A DNA stretch of 7,682 nucleotides from Candidatus Krumholzibacteriia bacterium (GCA_014859985.1 JACZKN010000011.1:1-7682); one strand, 5' to 3'. Shown: positions 1-6,294, counted from the stretch's first letter. The notes: generated by a model from the letters alone, not told the origin. A program made the numbers and translations.

Positions 1-438
1 GCCGCGGCCTGCGCCGCGGCCCTGCCCGCCTCGTCCCTGGCCGTTCATGGGCCCGTCCTCTCCGCCGCGCTGCGCGGCCATGCGGCGCCGCCGCCGGCCC
101 GGTCCGCAGACGCCGGGCATGGCGAAGGCATCCTGATCCAATCGGCCGTCCTGCCAGGCCCCGACGACCTCGTCCAGGGCGCCCGCCACGAACGGCACCA
201 CACGCACGCCGTAGGCGGACACCAGCTGCTGCAGGGGGCGGGAGATGGCGCCGCAGACCAGGCTGCCGATGCCCATCTCCACCAGGGCCAGGGCCCGCTG
301 CACCGGCAGCCCGTCCGGAAGCGCCGCGACCTGACGCCCGACGATGCGGCCGGCCTCGTCCTCGACGACGAGGACCTGCCGCGCCGTGTCGAAGACCGGC
401 GCGATGCGCTCGTCCCAGCAGGCGAAGGCTGTCTTCAC
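1..438 (-). CDS. NifX/NifB-family dinitrogenase iron-molybdenum cofactor-binding-type protein, cut at left edge
   Basis: Read on the minus strand from GTG at 438, this gives 146 codons with no stop before the window edge. The N-terminus MKTAFACWDERIAPVFDTAR, then a conserved core at about 60-69 (LVCGAISRPL) and 82-86 (PFVAG), fits the NifX/NafY/NifB C-terminal fold (Pfam PF02579). That fold binds or carries FeMo-co precursors or other Mo/Fe clusters. Here it is a free-standing domain, not fused to a radical-SAM NifB, and no other nif gene is in view, so a role in nitrogen fixation cannot be assumed. Cysteines lie at 7, 62 and 111. From about 113 the chain becomes Arg- and then Gly/Arg-rich, as in stand-alone members from anaerobes, where a C-terminal Cys-rich segment can follow; any such segment would be off-window. 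The start is set by GGGAGG (452-447) eight bases upstream and by the sigma-54 promoter, whose predicted start of transcription (about 464) excludes the in-frame GTG at 465. Confidence 0.88.
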   Translation of the reverse strand, partial: MKTAFACWDERIAPVFDTARQVLVVEDEAGRIVGRQVAALPDGLPVQRALALVEMGIGSLVCGAISRPLQQLVSAYGVRVVPFVAGALDEVVGAWQDGRLDQDAFAMPGVCGPGRRRRRMAAQRGGEDGPMNGQGRGGQGRGAGRG

Positions 439-446
439 GGACCGGA

Positions 447-452
447 CCTCCC
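447..452 (-). promoter_or_regulatory. Shine-Dalgarno site that decides the GTG start of the NifX-like gene
   Basis: The minus strand reads GGGAGG here, eight bases before the GTG at 438. Another in-frame GTG at 465 has no properly spaced site and would lie at about -1 of the predicted transcript, so 438 is preferred. Confidence 0.6.
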
Positions 453-474
453 GGTTGGCGGACACTCCCTTCAC

Positions 475-490
475 TGCAAGCGGGGAGCCA
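475..490 (-). promoter_or_regulatory. Sigma-54 (-24/-12) promoter for the NifX-like gene
   Basis: The minus strand reads TGGCTCCCCGCTTGCA. The RpoN consensus is TGGCACGNNNNTTGCA. The invariant GG (-25/-24) and GC (-13/-12) are both present with the required ten bases between them, and only two of the defined positions differ. With C at 476 as -12, transcription would start near 464, leaving a short leader that contains the GGGAGG site. The gene immediately upstream on the same strand encodes a sigma-54 activator, which supports the call. Confidence 0.72.
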
Positions 491-531
491 CCGGGCAGCC
501 GAGAGCTCGAACAGCATTACTCTTTGTGCGG

Positions 532-548
532 CATGTGATTACGACATG
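532..548. promoter_or_regulatory. Candidate enhancer (activator-binding) dyad, proximal
   Basis: CATGT at 532-536 and ACATG at 544-548 form a perfect 5-bp inverted repeat with a 7-base spacer, in a locally AT-rich patch. Its centre is about 76 bases upstream of the predicted sigma-54 transcript start. That is close to, though slightly nearer than, the usual distance of enhancer sites. The arms are short, so chance is possible. Confidence 0.28.
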
Positions 549-569
549 TTCAGGCGAGGGGCCGAGCGG

Positions 570-597
570 CCTACAGTCGCGCTAGCACTACTCTAGG
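570..597. promoter_or_regulatory. Candidate upstream activating sequence: 28-bp interrupted palindrome
   Basis: Eleven of 14 base pairs match about one centre (583/584). The outer arms are CCTA (570-573) and TAGG (594-597), the middle arms AGT (575-577) and ACT (590-592), and the core is the palindrome GCTAGC (581-586). The centre lies about 119 bases upstream of the predicted sigma-54 start, the usual range for an enhancer bound by a Fis-type HTH dimer such as the neighbouring activator carries. It also lies 24 bases past that gene's stop, but it is not GC-rich and has no T run on either side, so a terminator is less likely. Confidence 0.42.
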
Positions 598-620
598 GCC
601 CGAATACAGAAGCAGAAACG

Positions 621-2006
621 CTACTCCACCGGCTCCCGCCGGCGCCGCCCGTCGCGGGCCGGCAGCTCCAGGCCCAGCTTCCGGACGCGGCGGAAGAACG
701 TCGTCTTGTGGATGCCCAGCTCCTGTGCCGCGGCGAGGCGATTGCCGCCGTGCCGCTCCAGCGCGGCCCGGATCGCCTCGGCGTCCAGGATCTCGTGGGC
801 GGTGCGCACGCCCAGGCCCGCCGCGGCCGCGCCCCGTGCCGTCAGCTCCCCGGGCAGGTCCGCGATGCCGATGGGCCGGTCGCCGCAGCTGACGAAGGCC
901 CGTTCGACGACGTTGCCCAGCTCGCGGATGTTGCCGGGCCAGTCGTGGGCCATCAGCAGCGACAACGCCTCGGGCGCGACCCCCGGCACGGCGCGGTGCT
1001 GCAGGCGGTTGCAGCGGGCCACGAACTCCCCGGCCAGCAGGGGAATGTCCTCCCGGCGCCGGCGCAGGGGATGCAGCTCGACCCGCAGGACGTTCACCCG
1101 GTAGTAGAGGTCCTCCCGGAACCGCCCCTGGCGCACCTCCTGCTCCAGGTCGCGGTTGGTGGCCACGATGACCCGCACGTCCGCACTCTCGGTGCGGTTC
1201 GAGCCCAGCGGCTCGTAGGTCCGCTCCTGCAGCACCCGCAGCAGGCGGACCTGCAGCGCCGGGCTGATCTCGCCGATCTCGTCCAGGAACAGGGTGCCGC
1301 CCCGGGCCGCGGCGAAGCGGCCGGGCTTGTCCCGCTGCGCCCCGGTGAAGGCGCCGGCCTTGTAGCCGAACAGTTCGGACTCGAGCAGGGTGTCGGGCAG
1401 GGCCCCGCAGTTGACCGCGACGAAGGGCCCGGCGCTGCGGGGGCCGAGGGCGTGGATGGTCCGGGCCACCAGCTCCTTGCCCGTGCCCGTCTCCCCCAGC
1501 ACGAGCACGGTGCCGGGGCTGGCGGCGACGGCCGGCAGGGCCTCGAACACCCGCTGCATCAGGGGGCTGCGGCTGGACAGGTCGCCGACCCGGAACCGGC
1601 CGGCGAGTTCGTCGCGCAGGGCCTCGACCTCGGACAGGTCGCGGAAGGTCTCCGCGCCGCCCACCACGCGGCCCTCGCCGTCGCGCAGCACGGCCGTCGA
1701 GACGCTGATGGGGATGCGCTCGCCGTCGGCGTCGACGATGTAGGCCGACTTGCCGATGATCGGGCGCCCGCTGGCCAGGGTGTGCCGCAGCGCGCAGTGC
1801 TCACCGCACATGCTCGAGCGGAAGACGTCGGCGCAGGTGCGGCCGAGGGCGTCCCGGCGGGCCACCCCCGTGATCTGCTCCGCCGCGCGGTTGAAGGAGG
1901 TGATGCGCCACTCGAGGTCCACCGTGAAGACCCCGTCGGAGATGCTCTCGAGGATGGCCTCGGTGGGCGTCCCGGCCTGCCGCGGCCGGTCCTTGCTGCG
2001 CGCCAT
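621..2006 (-). CDS. PAS-domain sigma-54-dependent transcriptional activator (bacterial enhancer-binding protein)
   Basis: This 461-residue protein has the full three-part layout of a bEBP. A PAS sensor spans about 15-125. The AAA+ domain spans about 143-380, with Walker A GETGTGKE (171-178), the sigma-54-contacting GAFTGA loop (218-223), Walker B GGTLFLDE (236-243), FREDLYYRVNV (296-306) with the arginine finger region, and sensor II WPGNIREL (356-363). A Fis-type helix-turn-helix follows at about 421-446. There is no receiver domain, so it is probably controlled by a ligand or redox signal in the PAS domain, not by phosphorylation. Three PAS cysteines (58, 67, 71) form a C-x8-C-x3-C cluster, which hints at a metal, Fe-S, heme or thiol sensor. 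The ATG at 2006 has GGGAG (2020-2016) nine bases upstream. Its likely target is the sigma-54 promoter just downstream, driving the NifX-like gene. This resembles the regulator and sigma-54 control of the orange-protein (ORP) genes of Desulfovibrio, but orthology is not shown. Confidence 0.95.
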   Translation of the reverse strand: MARSKDRPRQAGTPTEAILESISDGVFTVDLEWRITSFNRAAEQITGVARRDALGRTCADVFRSSMCGEHCALRHTLASGRPIIGKSAYIVDADGERIPISVSTAVLRDGEGRVVGGAETFRDLSEVEALRDELAGRFRVGDLSSRSPLMQRVFEALPAVAASPGTVLVLGETGTGKELVARTIHALGPRSAGPFVAVNCGALPDTLLESELFGYKAGAFTGAQRDKPGRFAAARGGTLFLDEIGEISPALQVRLLRVLQERTYEPLGSNRTESADVRVIVATNRDLEQEVRQGRFREDLYYRVNVLRVELHPLRRRREDIPLLAGEFVARCNRLQHRAVPGVAPEALSLLMAHDWPGNIRELGNVVERAFVSCGDRPIGIADLPGELTARGAAAAGLGVRTAHEILDAEAIRAALERHGGNRLAAAQELGIHKTTFFRRVRKLGLELPARDGRRRREPVE

Positions 2007-2026
2007 GGACGTCGGCTCCCGGTTCG

Positions 2027-2048
2027 GCGGCCGCCTCGGCGCGGCCGC
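2027..2048. repeat. Paired GCGGCCGC octamers able to form a hairpin in the activator leader
   Basis: Two copies of the self-complementary octamer GCGGCCGC lie at 2027-2034 and 2041-2048, separated by six bases, so they can pair as an 8-bp stem. On the minus strand this lies six bases before the activator's Shine-Dalgarno site and 45 bases past the lipoprotein stop (end at 2094). No T run follows, so it is not a classical intrinsic terminator. The remaining 87-base gap (2007-2093) shows no convincing promoter. Such repeats also arise by chance in very GC-rich DNA. Confidence 0.35.
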
Positions 2049-2093
2049 ACGCGCAGAACATAACCCATTCCGTCCCTGCGGGCACGGAGGCGT

Positions 2094-4121
2094 CTACCCG
2101 CACCCCTGCCCGTACGCCCCGAGCGGCCCGCAATCCTCCGCCCCGGCCGGCTGCTGCCCCGGCAGGCAGGGCGAGTCGGCCCGCAGGCGGTAGTCGTCGC
2201 CGCCGCAGAACCGCGGATCGGCCCGGAAGATGCCGCCCAGGTCGGTGAACAGGGTCGGCATGGCCGTGTCGCTGGCGTTGTTCCACAGGTCGCTGCAGCC
2301 CAGGGCGAAGCCCGACTGGATGTGGGCGGCGAAGGCCTGGCCCCCCGTGTTGCCGGCGATGATGCTGCCGGTGACGGCCATGAACGCGGTGTTCTCGGTG
2401 CGGAACACCGAGCCCAGGTTGGCGCTGTTGCCGACGATGGTGCAGCGGTCCAGGGTCGCCTCGCCCAGGGCGCCGTCCAGCAGCAGGGCGCCGCCGCGGC
2501 CGCTGACGGTGTTGCCCGCCATGGTCACGCCCGCGAAGCGGATGGGGGCCTTGCTGACGGTCGCCGCGCCGCCGTGGTCGGCGGTGTTGCCGCGGATGAC
2601 CACGTCCTGCAGGGTGATCCGGTGGTTGCTGTCGCGCAGCATCAGACCGCCGCCGCTGTCCTCGGACACGTTGTCCTCGATCACGCAGCCGGTGAACGTG
2701 GCGTTCAGGTTGTACAACAGCCCGCCGCCGCCCTGCGCGGTGGCCATGTTGCCTCGGATCGTGCAGTTGCGGACCTCCACCGGGAAGAGGTCGTTGATCA
2801 GCATCAGCCCGCCGCCGAACTGGGCCCGGTTGTCCTCGATCAGCAGGTTCTCCAGCAGGACGACGCCCTGCCCCCCGTACCACAGGCCCCCGCCCTGGCT
2901 GGCCTCGTTGCCGCGGATGATGCAGTTGCGGACCGTGGTGCTGTTCAGGTGCGCCGTCAGCCCGGCGCCCACGTAGGCCTCGGTGTCCGAGCCGCTGGGC
3001 CCGGTGGCCCGGCCGCCGGTCAGGGTGAAGCCGTCCACGGTGACCCCCGGCCACTTGGGCACGTCCTCGCTGGGCCCGAACATCCCGCCGGTGATGAACA
3101 GGCACGGGCCCTGCCCCTGGGCGTCGATGATGGTGGCCTCGGGCCCGGCCTCGCCGACGATGCTGAACCCGGTGTGGTAGGCCGGCACGTAGACCAGGCC
3201 GAAGTGGGGATCGCCGGTGCCCTGGTTGGCCCAGGTGTAGCGCCCGGGCGCCACCAGCACGGTGTCGCCGACCCGGGCCACGGCCACGGCGGCCCCGATG
3301 GTGGGCAGGTCGCCGGTGCCCTCCACGTTCACGTACCAGATGCGCATCGAGTCGGTCAGGCAGGCCACCGGCGTGCCCAGGCCCGAGCGCAGCCCCGCGT
3401 CGTCCACCGCGCGCACCGCCACCCAGTGGTCGGTGCTGTCGGCCAGCCCGGTGATGGTGGTCTGCAGCAGGCCCGGCTTCGACGCCGGCGTGACCTCACC
3501 CTCGTGCAAGGCGGCCGCGGCCCAGTTGCCCTCGTCGATGGGCGCGGTGGACCAGCGCACCTCGTAGCCCGCCGCCGTCCCGTAGACCGAGTCGTCGCAG
3601 GCCACCGCCCAGGCCACGGTCAGCCAGCTGCGGTCGGCCGCCCACTGGCGCAGACCCGTCACCGGCGCGGGGCGCGTGCGGTCGTGGTCCACGGCCGCGG
3701 TGGCGATCACCGGGTTCGAGACCTCCGACCACGGGCCCTCGCCCCAGCGCGCCCGCAGCCGCAAGGCGTAGGTGCGCCCGGCCTCCAGCCCCGTGACCGT
3801 GTGCTCGTGCAGGGCGCCGGCCTCGGCGTCGACGGCCGGCGCGGGCAGGGCGGTCCAGGCCTCCCAGGGATCGTCCTCGCGCCCCGGCGCGGTGTGGCGC
3901 AGGGCGTAGCCGATGCCCCCGCCGGCCTTGGCCGGCAGGTCCGGGCTGGTCCACTGCAGGGTCAGCTGCCCGTCGGCGCCGGCGGTGACCACGAGGTCGG
4001 CCACCGGCAGCGGGGCCGGTCCGGTGGGCGCCAGCGGCCCGCCGTCGTCCGAGGAAGAGCAGGCGGCCAGCAAGGACAAGGAAACGATCAGCGCGGCATG
4101 CAGGAGATGGCGTGCGGTCAT
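2094..4121 (-). CDS. Surface lipoprotein with two FN3 domains and a Pmp-like right-handed beta-helix
   Basis: This 675-residue protein begins with a lipoprotein signal peptide (hydrophobic 6-19, lipobox LAAC with Cys21, Ser at +2). This predicts lipid anchoring, probably at the outer membrane. Two fibronectin type III-like domains follow, at about 37-137 and 150-255. Next comes a beta-helix from about 262 that opens with a 'GDLPTIGAAVAVARVGDTV' segment, typical of these folds. From about 393 to 600 some eight rungs of 22-28 residues carry a G/D-N-x-(A/V)-x-x-x-G-G-G/A motif, like the FxxN and GGAI repeats of chlamydial Pmp proteins. The tail (FCGGDDYRLRADSPCLPG, then a Gly/Cys-rich end) is a recurrent ending for such proteins in FCB-type phyla. 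No catalytic residues are evident; glycan or surface binding is an inference. The ATG at 4121 has GGAG eight bases upstream. It is 97 bases after the CDF gene and 87 before the activator. Confidence 0.88.
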   Translation of the reverse strand: MTARHLLHAALIVSLSLLAACSSSDDGGPLAPTGPAPLPVADLVVTAGADGQLTLQWTSPDLPAKAGGGIGYALRHTAPGREDDPWEAWTALPAPAVDAEAGALHEHTVTGLEAGRTYALRLRARWGEGPWSEVSNPVIATAAVDHDRTRPAPVTGLRQWAADRSWLTVAWAVACDDSVYGTAAGYEVRWSTAPIDEGNWAAAALHEGEVTPASKPGLLQTTITGLADSTDHWVAVRAVDDAGLRSGLGTPVACLTDSMRIWYVNVEGTGDLPTIGAAVAVARVGDTVLVAPGRYTWANQGTGDPHFGLVYVPAYHTGFSIVGEAGPEATIIDAQGQGPCLFITGGMFGPSEDVPKWPGVTVDGFTLTGGRATGPSGSDTEAYVGAGLTAHLNSTTVRNCIIRGNEASQGGGLWYGGQGVVLLENLLIEDNRAQFGGGLMLINDLFPVEVRNCTIRGNMATAQGGGGLLYNLNATFTGCVIEDNVSEDSGGGLMLRDSNHRITLQDVVIRGNTADHGGAATVSKAPIRFAGVTMAGNTVSGRGGALLLDGALGEATLDRCTIVGNSANLGSVFRTENTAFMAVTGSIIAGNTGGQAFAAHIQSGFALGCSDLWNNASDTAMPTLFTDLGGIFRADPRFCGGDDYRLRADSPCLPGQQPAGAEDCGPLGAYGQGCG

Positions 4122-4143
4122 GGGAACACTCCGTCGGCGAATG

Positions 4144-4175
4144 CCGGCCGGCGCCGCGGGGTGGCGCGCGGCCGG
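4144..4175. repeat. GC-rich hairpin in the leader of the lipoprotein gene
   Basis: CCGGCCG (4144-4150) pairs with CGGCCGG (4169-4175), and the stem continues with GCGCC (4151-4155) against GGCGC (4163-4167), leaving one bulged base and a 7-base loop. It lies between the CDF stop (end at 4218) and the lipoprotein ATG at 4121. No T run follows on the minus strand. It could weaken read-through from the CDF gene or shape the lipoprotein mRNA leader; neither role is shown. Confidence 0.4.
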
Positions 4176-4217
4176 TTCCGGGTAATTCCGTCGAGATAAG
4201 GATCCGTACGCCGGAAA

Positions 4218-5159
4218 TCAATCCCGGGTTGTCGGGATTCTGCGCGGGGGTCCGCAGTCGGCGCAAGGCCCCGCGTCGCCCCTCTCCACCTGCAGGGTCA
4301 CGTGGCCGATACCGAAGTTGTGCTCCAGGCCGCGGGTCAGGGCCTGCAGCCCGGCGTCGTCGGCGCCGCCGGGCATCTGCAGGTGGGCGGTCAGGGCGGC
4401 ACTGGTGGTGCTCATGGCCCAGACGTGCAGGTCGTGCACCCCGGCCACGCCCTCCTGCCCCAGCAGCCAGCGCTCCACCTGCTCGGGCTCCACCCCGGCC
4501 GGCGCCGCGTCCAGGGCCAGCCGCAGCGAATCCCGCAGCAGCCCCCAGGTGCCGACGGTGATCACCGCGACGATCACCAGGCTCAGCACGGGGTCGATCC
4601 ACATGAGCCCCGTCCGCATGATCACCAGCGCGCCCGCCACCACGCCCAGCGACACGGCCGCGTCGGCGGCCATGTGCAGGAAGGCCGCGCGGATGTTCAG
4701 GTCATGCTTGCGGTCGGCGAAGAACAGGGCCGCCGTCACGGTGTTGATCACCACGCCGATCCCCGCCACCACCAGCACCACCGGCCCATCCACGTGCGCG
4801 GGCACCCGCAGGCGGACGATCGCCTCCCAGGCGATCACCCCCAAAGCCGCCATCAACAGCAGCGAGCTGAACAGCGCCGCCAGCACCGTGCCCTTGCGCA
4901 GCCGGTAGGTGAACCGGGGCGAAGGCGCCTTCTCCGCCACCAGGTACGCGCCCCACGCCAGGGCCAGGCTCAGCACATCGCCCAGGTTGTGCCCGGCGTC
5001 CGCCATCAGGGCCAGGGAACCGGCCAACACGCCGGCCGTGAACTCGACCGCCACGAACGCGCTGTTCAGCACCAGACCGACCACGAAAGCGCGGCGGTAG
5101 CGGCCGTCGTGGCCGTGGTCGTGGCCGTGGTGGCCGGGTCCATGAGCATGGGTGTGCAT
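4218..5159 (-). CDS. Cation diffusion facilitator family transporter (zinc type)
   Basis: This inner-membrane, proton-coupled divalent metal exporter of the CDF/CzcD/ZitB family has 313 residues, the usual length. The N-terminus is His-rich (nine His in residues 2-17). Six membrane segments follow. The transport site shows the HxxxD pair in helix 2 (His57, Asp61 in DAGHNLGD) and helix 5 (His162, Asp166 in LHMAAD), the pattern tied to zinc, cadmium or cobalt. The cytoplasmic C-terminal domain carries GVAGVHDLHVWAMS (237-250), typical of the family. A Cys pair (299, 302) near the end may add a metal ligand. Methionines at 5168 and 5258 are also in frame. The start at 5159 is chosen because the His-rich domain begins there, because the upstream residues resemble no family extension, and because 5168 overlaps the likely -10 element. 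No Shine-Dalgarno site is evident for 5159. The gene is divergent from the AEC permease. Confidence 0.93.
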   Translation of the reverse strand: MHTHAHGPGHHGHDHGHDGRYRRAFVVGLVLNSAFVAVEFTAGVLAGSLALMADAGHNLGDVLSLALAWGAYLVAEKAPSPRFTYRLRKGTVLAALFSSLLLMAALGVIAWEAIVRLRVPAHVDGPVVLVVAGIGVVINTVTAALFFADRKHDLNIRAAFLHMAADAAVSLGVVAGALVIMRTGLMWIDPVLSLVIVAVITVGTWGLLRDSLRLALDAAPAGVEPEQVERWLLGQEGVAGVHDLHVWAMSTTSAALTAHLQMPGGADDAGLQALTRGLEHNFGIGHVTLQVERGDAGPCADCGPPRRIPTTRD

Positions 5160-5166
5160 GCAGCGC

Positions 5167-5195
5167 ATATTAGGCACGTCCGCGCCCGAGGGAAA
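5167..5195 (-). promoter_or_regulatory. Candidate promoter of the CDF gene, possibly giving a leaderless mRNA
   Basis: The minus strand has TAATAT (5172-5167), an AT-rich -10-like hexamer in very GC-rich surroundings, with a poor -35 match TTTCCC (5195-5190) 17 bases upstream. Seven bases separate the hexamer from the A of the ATG at 5159, so transcription would start at or next to the start codon. The absence of a ribosome-binding site there agrees with this. Confidence 0.35.
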
Positions 5196-5224
5196 GCCCT
5201 GGCCCGTTTTTTTGACGCCTCGTC

Positions 5225-5255
5225 CCGTGGGCGGGGTGACATCATCCACCCACGG
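5225..5255. repeat. Inverted repeat in the CDF/AEC divergent intergenic region
   Basis: CCGTGGG (5225-5231) and CCCACGG (5249-5255) are perfect 7-bp inverted arms with a 17-base spacer. A second pair, ATCAT (5241-5245) and ATGAT (5257-5261), overlaps it. The site sits between two divergent genes and could be an operator, for instance for a metal-responsive regulator. There is no family consensus to name. The rest of 5160-5357 shows only the weak promoters listed separately. Confidence 0.28.
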
Positions 5256-5289
5256 CATGATCCATCAAGCCTCCGCACTCGGCCCGCCC

Positions 5290-5319
5290 TTGACCCGCGG
5301 CGCCCCCGCGCACCATGGT
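5290..5319 (+). promoter_or_regulatory. Candidate sigma-70-type promoter of the AEC permease gene
   Basis: TTGACC (5290-5295) matches five of six -35 bases. Eighteen bases later is CATGGT (5314-5319), a poor -10 that keeps the key A and final T. The spacer contains the inverted repeat CGCGG-N5-CCGCG (5296-5310), a place where MerR-type regulators bind. The leader would be about 32 bases. Confidence 0.28.
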
Positions 5320-5357
5320 TGGCGCTTGCTGCCGTCGCCCCCTGCCCGGGAGCCGCC

Positions 5358-6281
5358 ATGACCGTCCTGAACATCGTCCTGCCCGTCTTCCTGGTCGTCG
5401 GCCTGGGCTGGGGCCTGCGCCGCGGCGGTTTCCTGTCCGCCGACGGCAACGGGGTGCTCACCCGCCTGGTCTACTGGGTGGCCGCGCCGGCCCTGCTGCT
5501 GCGCAGCGCCGCCGTCACCCCCCTGCGCGAGAGCGTCAACCCGTGGGGCCTGGCGGTGATGGGCACCGTGACCGTCGTCATGGGCATCGTCGTCTACCTG
5601 GCTGCGTACCGGTCCCGCCCCTCCCGCCGCGGCGTCATCGCCCAGGGCGCGGTGCGCAGCAACCAGGTGTTCCTGGGCCTGCCGCTGGTCTACAACGCCT
5701 GGGGCGAGGAGGCCGTCGGCCTGGTCGCGGTGATGGTGGGCCTGATGGTGATCATCTACAACGTGATGTCCGTGCCCCTGCTGACCCTGCCCCACCGCCA
5801 GCGCGGCGGCCATCCCTTCGCCGGCGCCTGGGACGGCACGCGGCGCGTCCTGACCAACCCCCTGGCCATGGGCAGCCTGGCGGGCATCGCCGTCTCGGCC
5901 GCGGGCCTGCCCCTGCCCCACGCCCTGGACGTGTCGCTGGACCTGGTGGGCCGCACCGCGCTGCCCCTGGCGCTGATCTCCGTGGGCGCGGCCCTGGACC
6001 TGCGCCGCCTGCGCCACGAGCTGCCGGTCGCCGGCGCGGTGGTCGTCCTGAAGCTGGGCGTCTATCCCGCCCTGGTCTGGCTGGGCCTGTCCTGGCTGGG
6101 GGTGACGGGCCTGGCGCTGAAGGCCGTGGTGCTGATCGCCGCCACCCCGACGGCCGTGGTCAGCTACGTCATGTCCAAGGAGATGGGCGGGGACGAGCAG
6201 CTCGCGGCCGGCCTGATCATCGGCACCACCTTGGCAGCGCTGCCGTCGACCATCATCTGGCTGCTGGTGCTGGGAGTCTAG
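5358..6281 (+). CDS. AEC (auxin efflux carrier-like) family permease
   Basis: This 307-residue, highly hydrophobic inner-membrane protein is of the usual length for bacterial AEC permeases (Pfam PF03547). It has about ten membrane segments in two halves. Family signatures are an N-terminal segment ending WGLRRGGFLS, the segment VAAPALLL, the sequence SNQVFLGLPLVYNAWG in the first half, NPLAMGSLAGIAVSAAGLPLP starting the second half, TALPLALISVGAAL, and the closing ATPTAVVSYVMSKEMGGD, which holds the conserved helix break. Bacterial members are linked to export or uptake of small organic anions such as malate and malonate; the substrate here cannot be read from sequence. The ATG at 5358 follows GGGAG with a 5-base spacer. 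The reading frame is open far upstream, but that part is antisense to the CDF gene and not coding. The gene is 89 bases ahead of the cupin gene. Confidence 0.9.
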   Translation: MTVLNIVLPVFLVVGLGWGLRRGGFLSADGNGVLTRLVYWVAAPALLLRSAAVTPLRESVNPWGLAVMGTVTVVMGIVVYLAAYRSRPSRRGVIAQGAVRSNQVFLGLPLVYNAWGEEAVGLVAVMVGLMVIIYNVMSVPLLTLPHRQRGGHPFAGAWDGTRRVLTNPLAMGSLAGIAVSAAGLPLPHALDVSLDLVGRTALPLALISVGAALDLRRLRHELPVAGAVVVLKLGVYPALVWLGLSWLGVTGLALKAVVLIAATPTAVVSYVMSKEMGGDEQLAAGLIIGTTLAALPSTIIWLLVLGV

Positions 6282-6294
6282 CGGATCACCGTCC

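Noticed and set aside
708..2063. A 451-codon plus-strand open frame opposite the sigma-54 activator
   Set aside because: The opposite strand carries every bEBP motif in order. The plus-strand translation is low in complexity and matches no family.
2322..4199. A very long open frame on the plus strand (625 codons) opposite the lipoprotein gene
   Set aside because: It is rich in Gly, Arg, His, Ala and Val with no recognisable domain, and lies wholly antisense to a gene with a signal peptide and clear repeats. Such shadows are expected where third positions are mostly G or C.
5180..5215. Small hairpin followed by TTTTTTT as a rightward terminator
   Set aside because: The stem AGGG/CCCT is only 4 bp and is separated from the T run by several bases. 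No rightward gene ends there.
5313..5335. A sigma-54-like GG...GC pair ahead of the AEC gene
   Set aside because: The spacing between GG and GC is nine bases instead of ten, and the flanking bases do not match.
4302..5357. In-frame upstream extension of the AEC gene
   Set aside because: The extension is antisense to the CDF gene and full of Gln, His, Arg and Gly. The ATG at 5358 has a ribosome-binding site and the family N-terminus.
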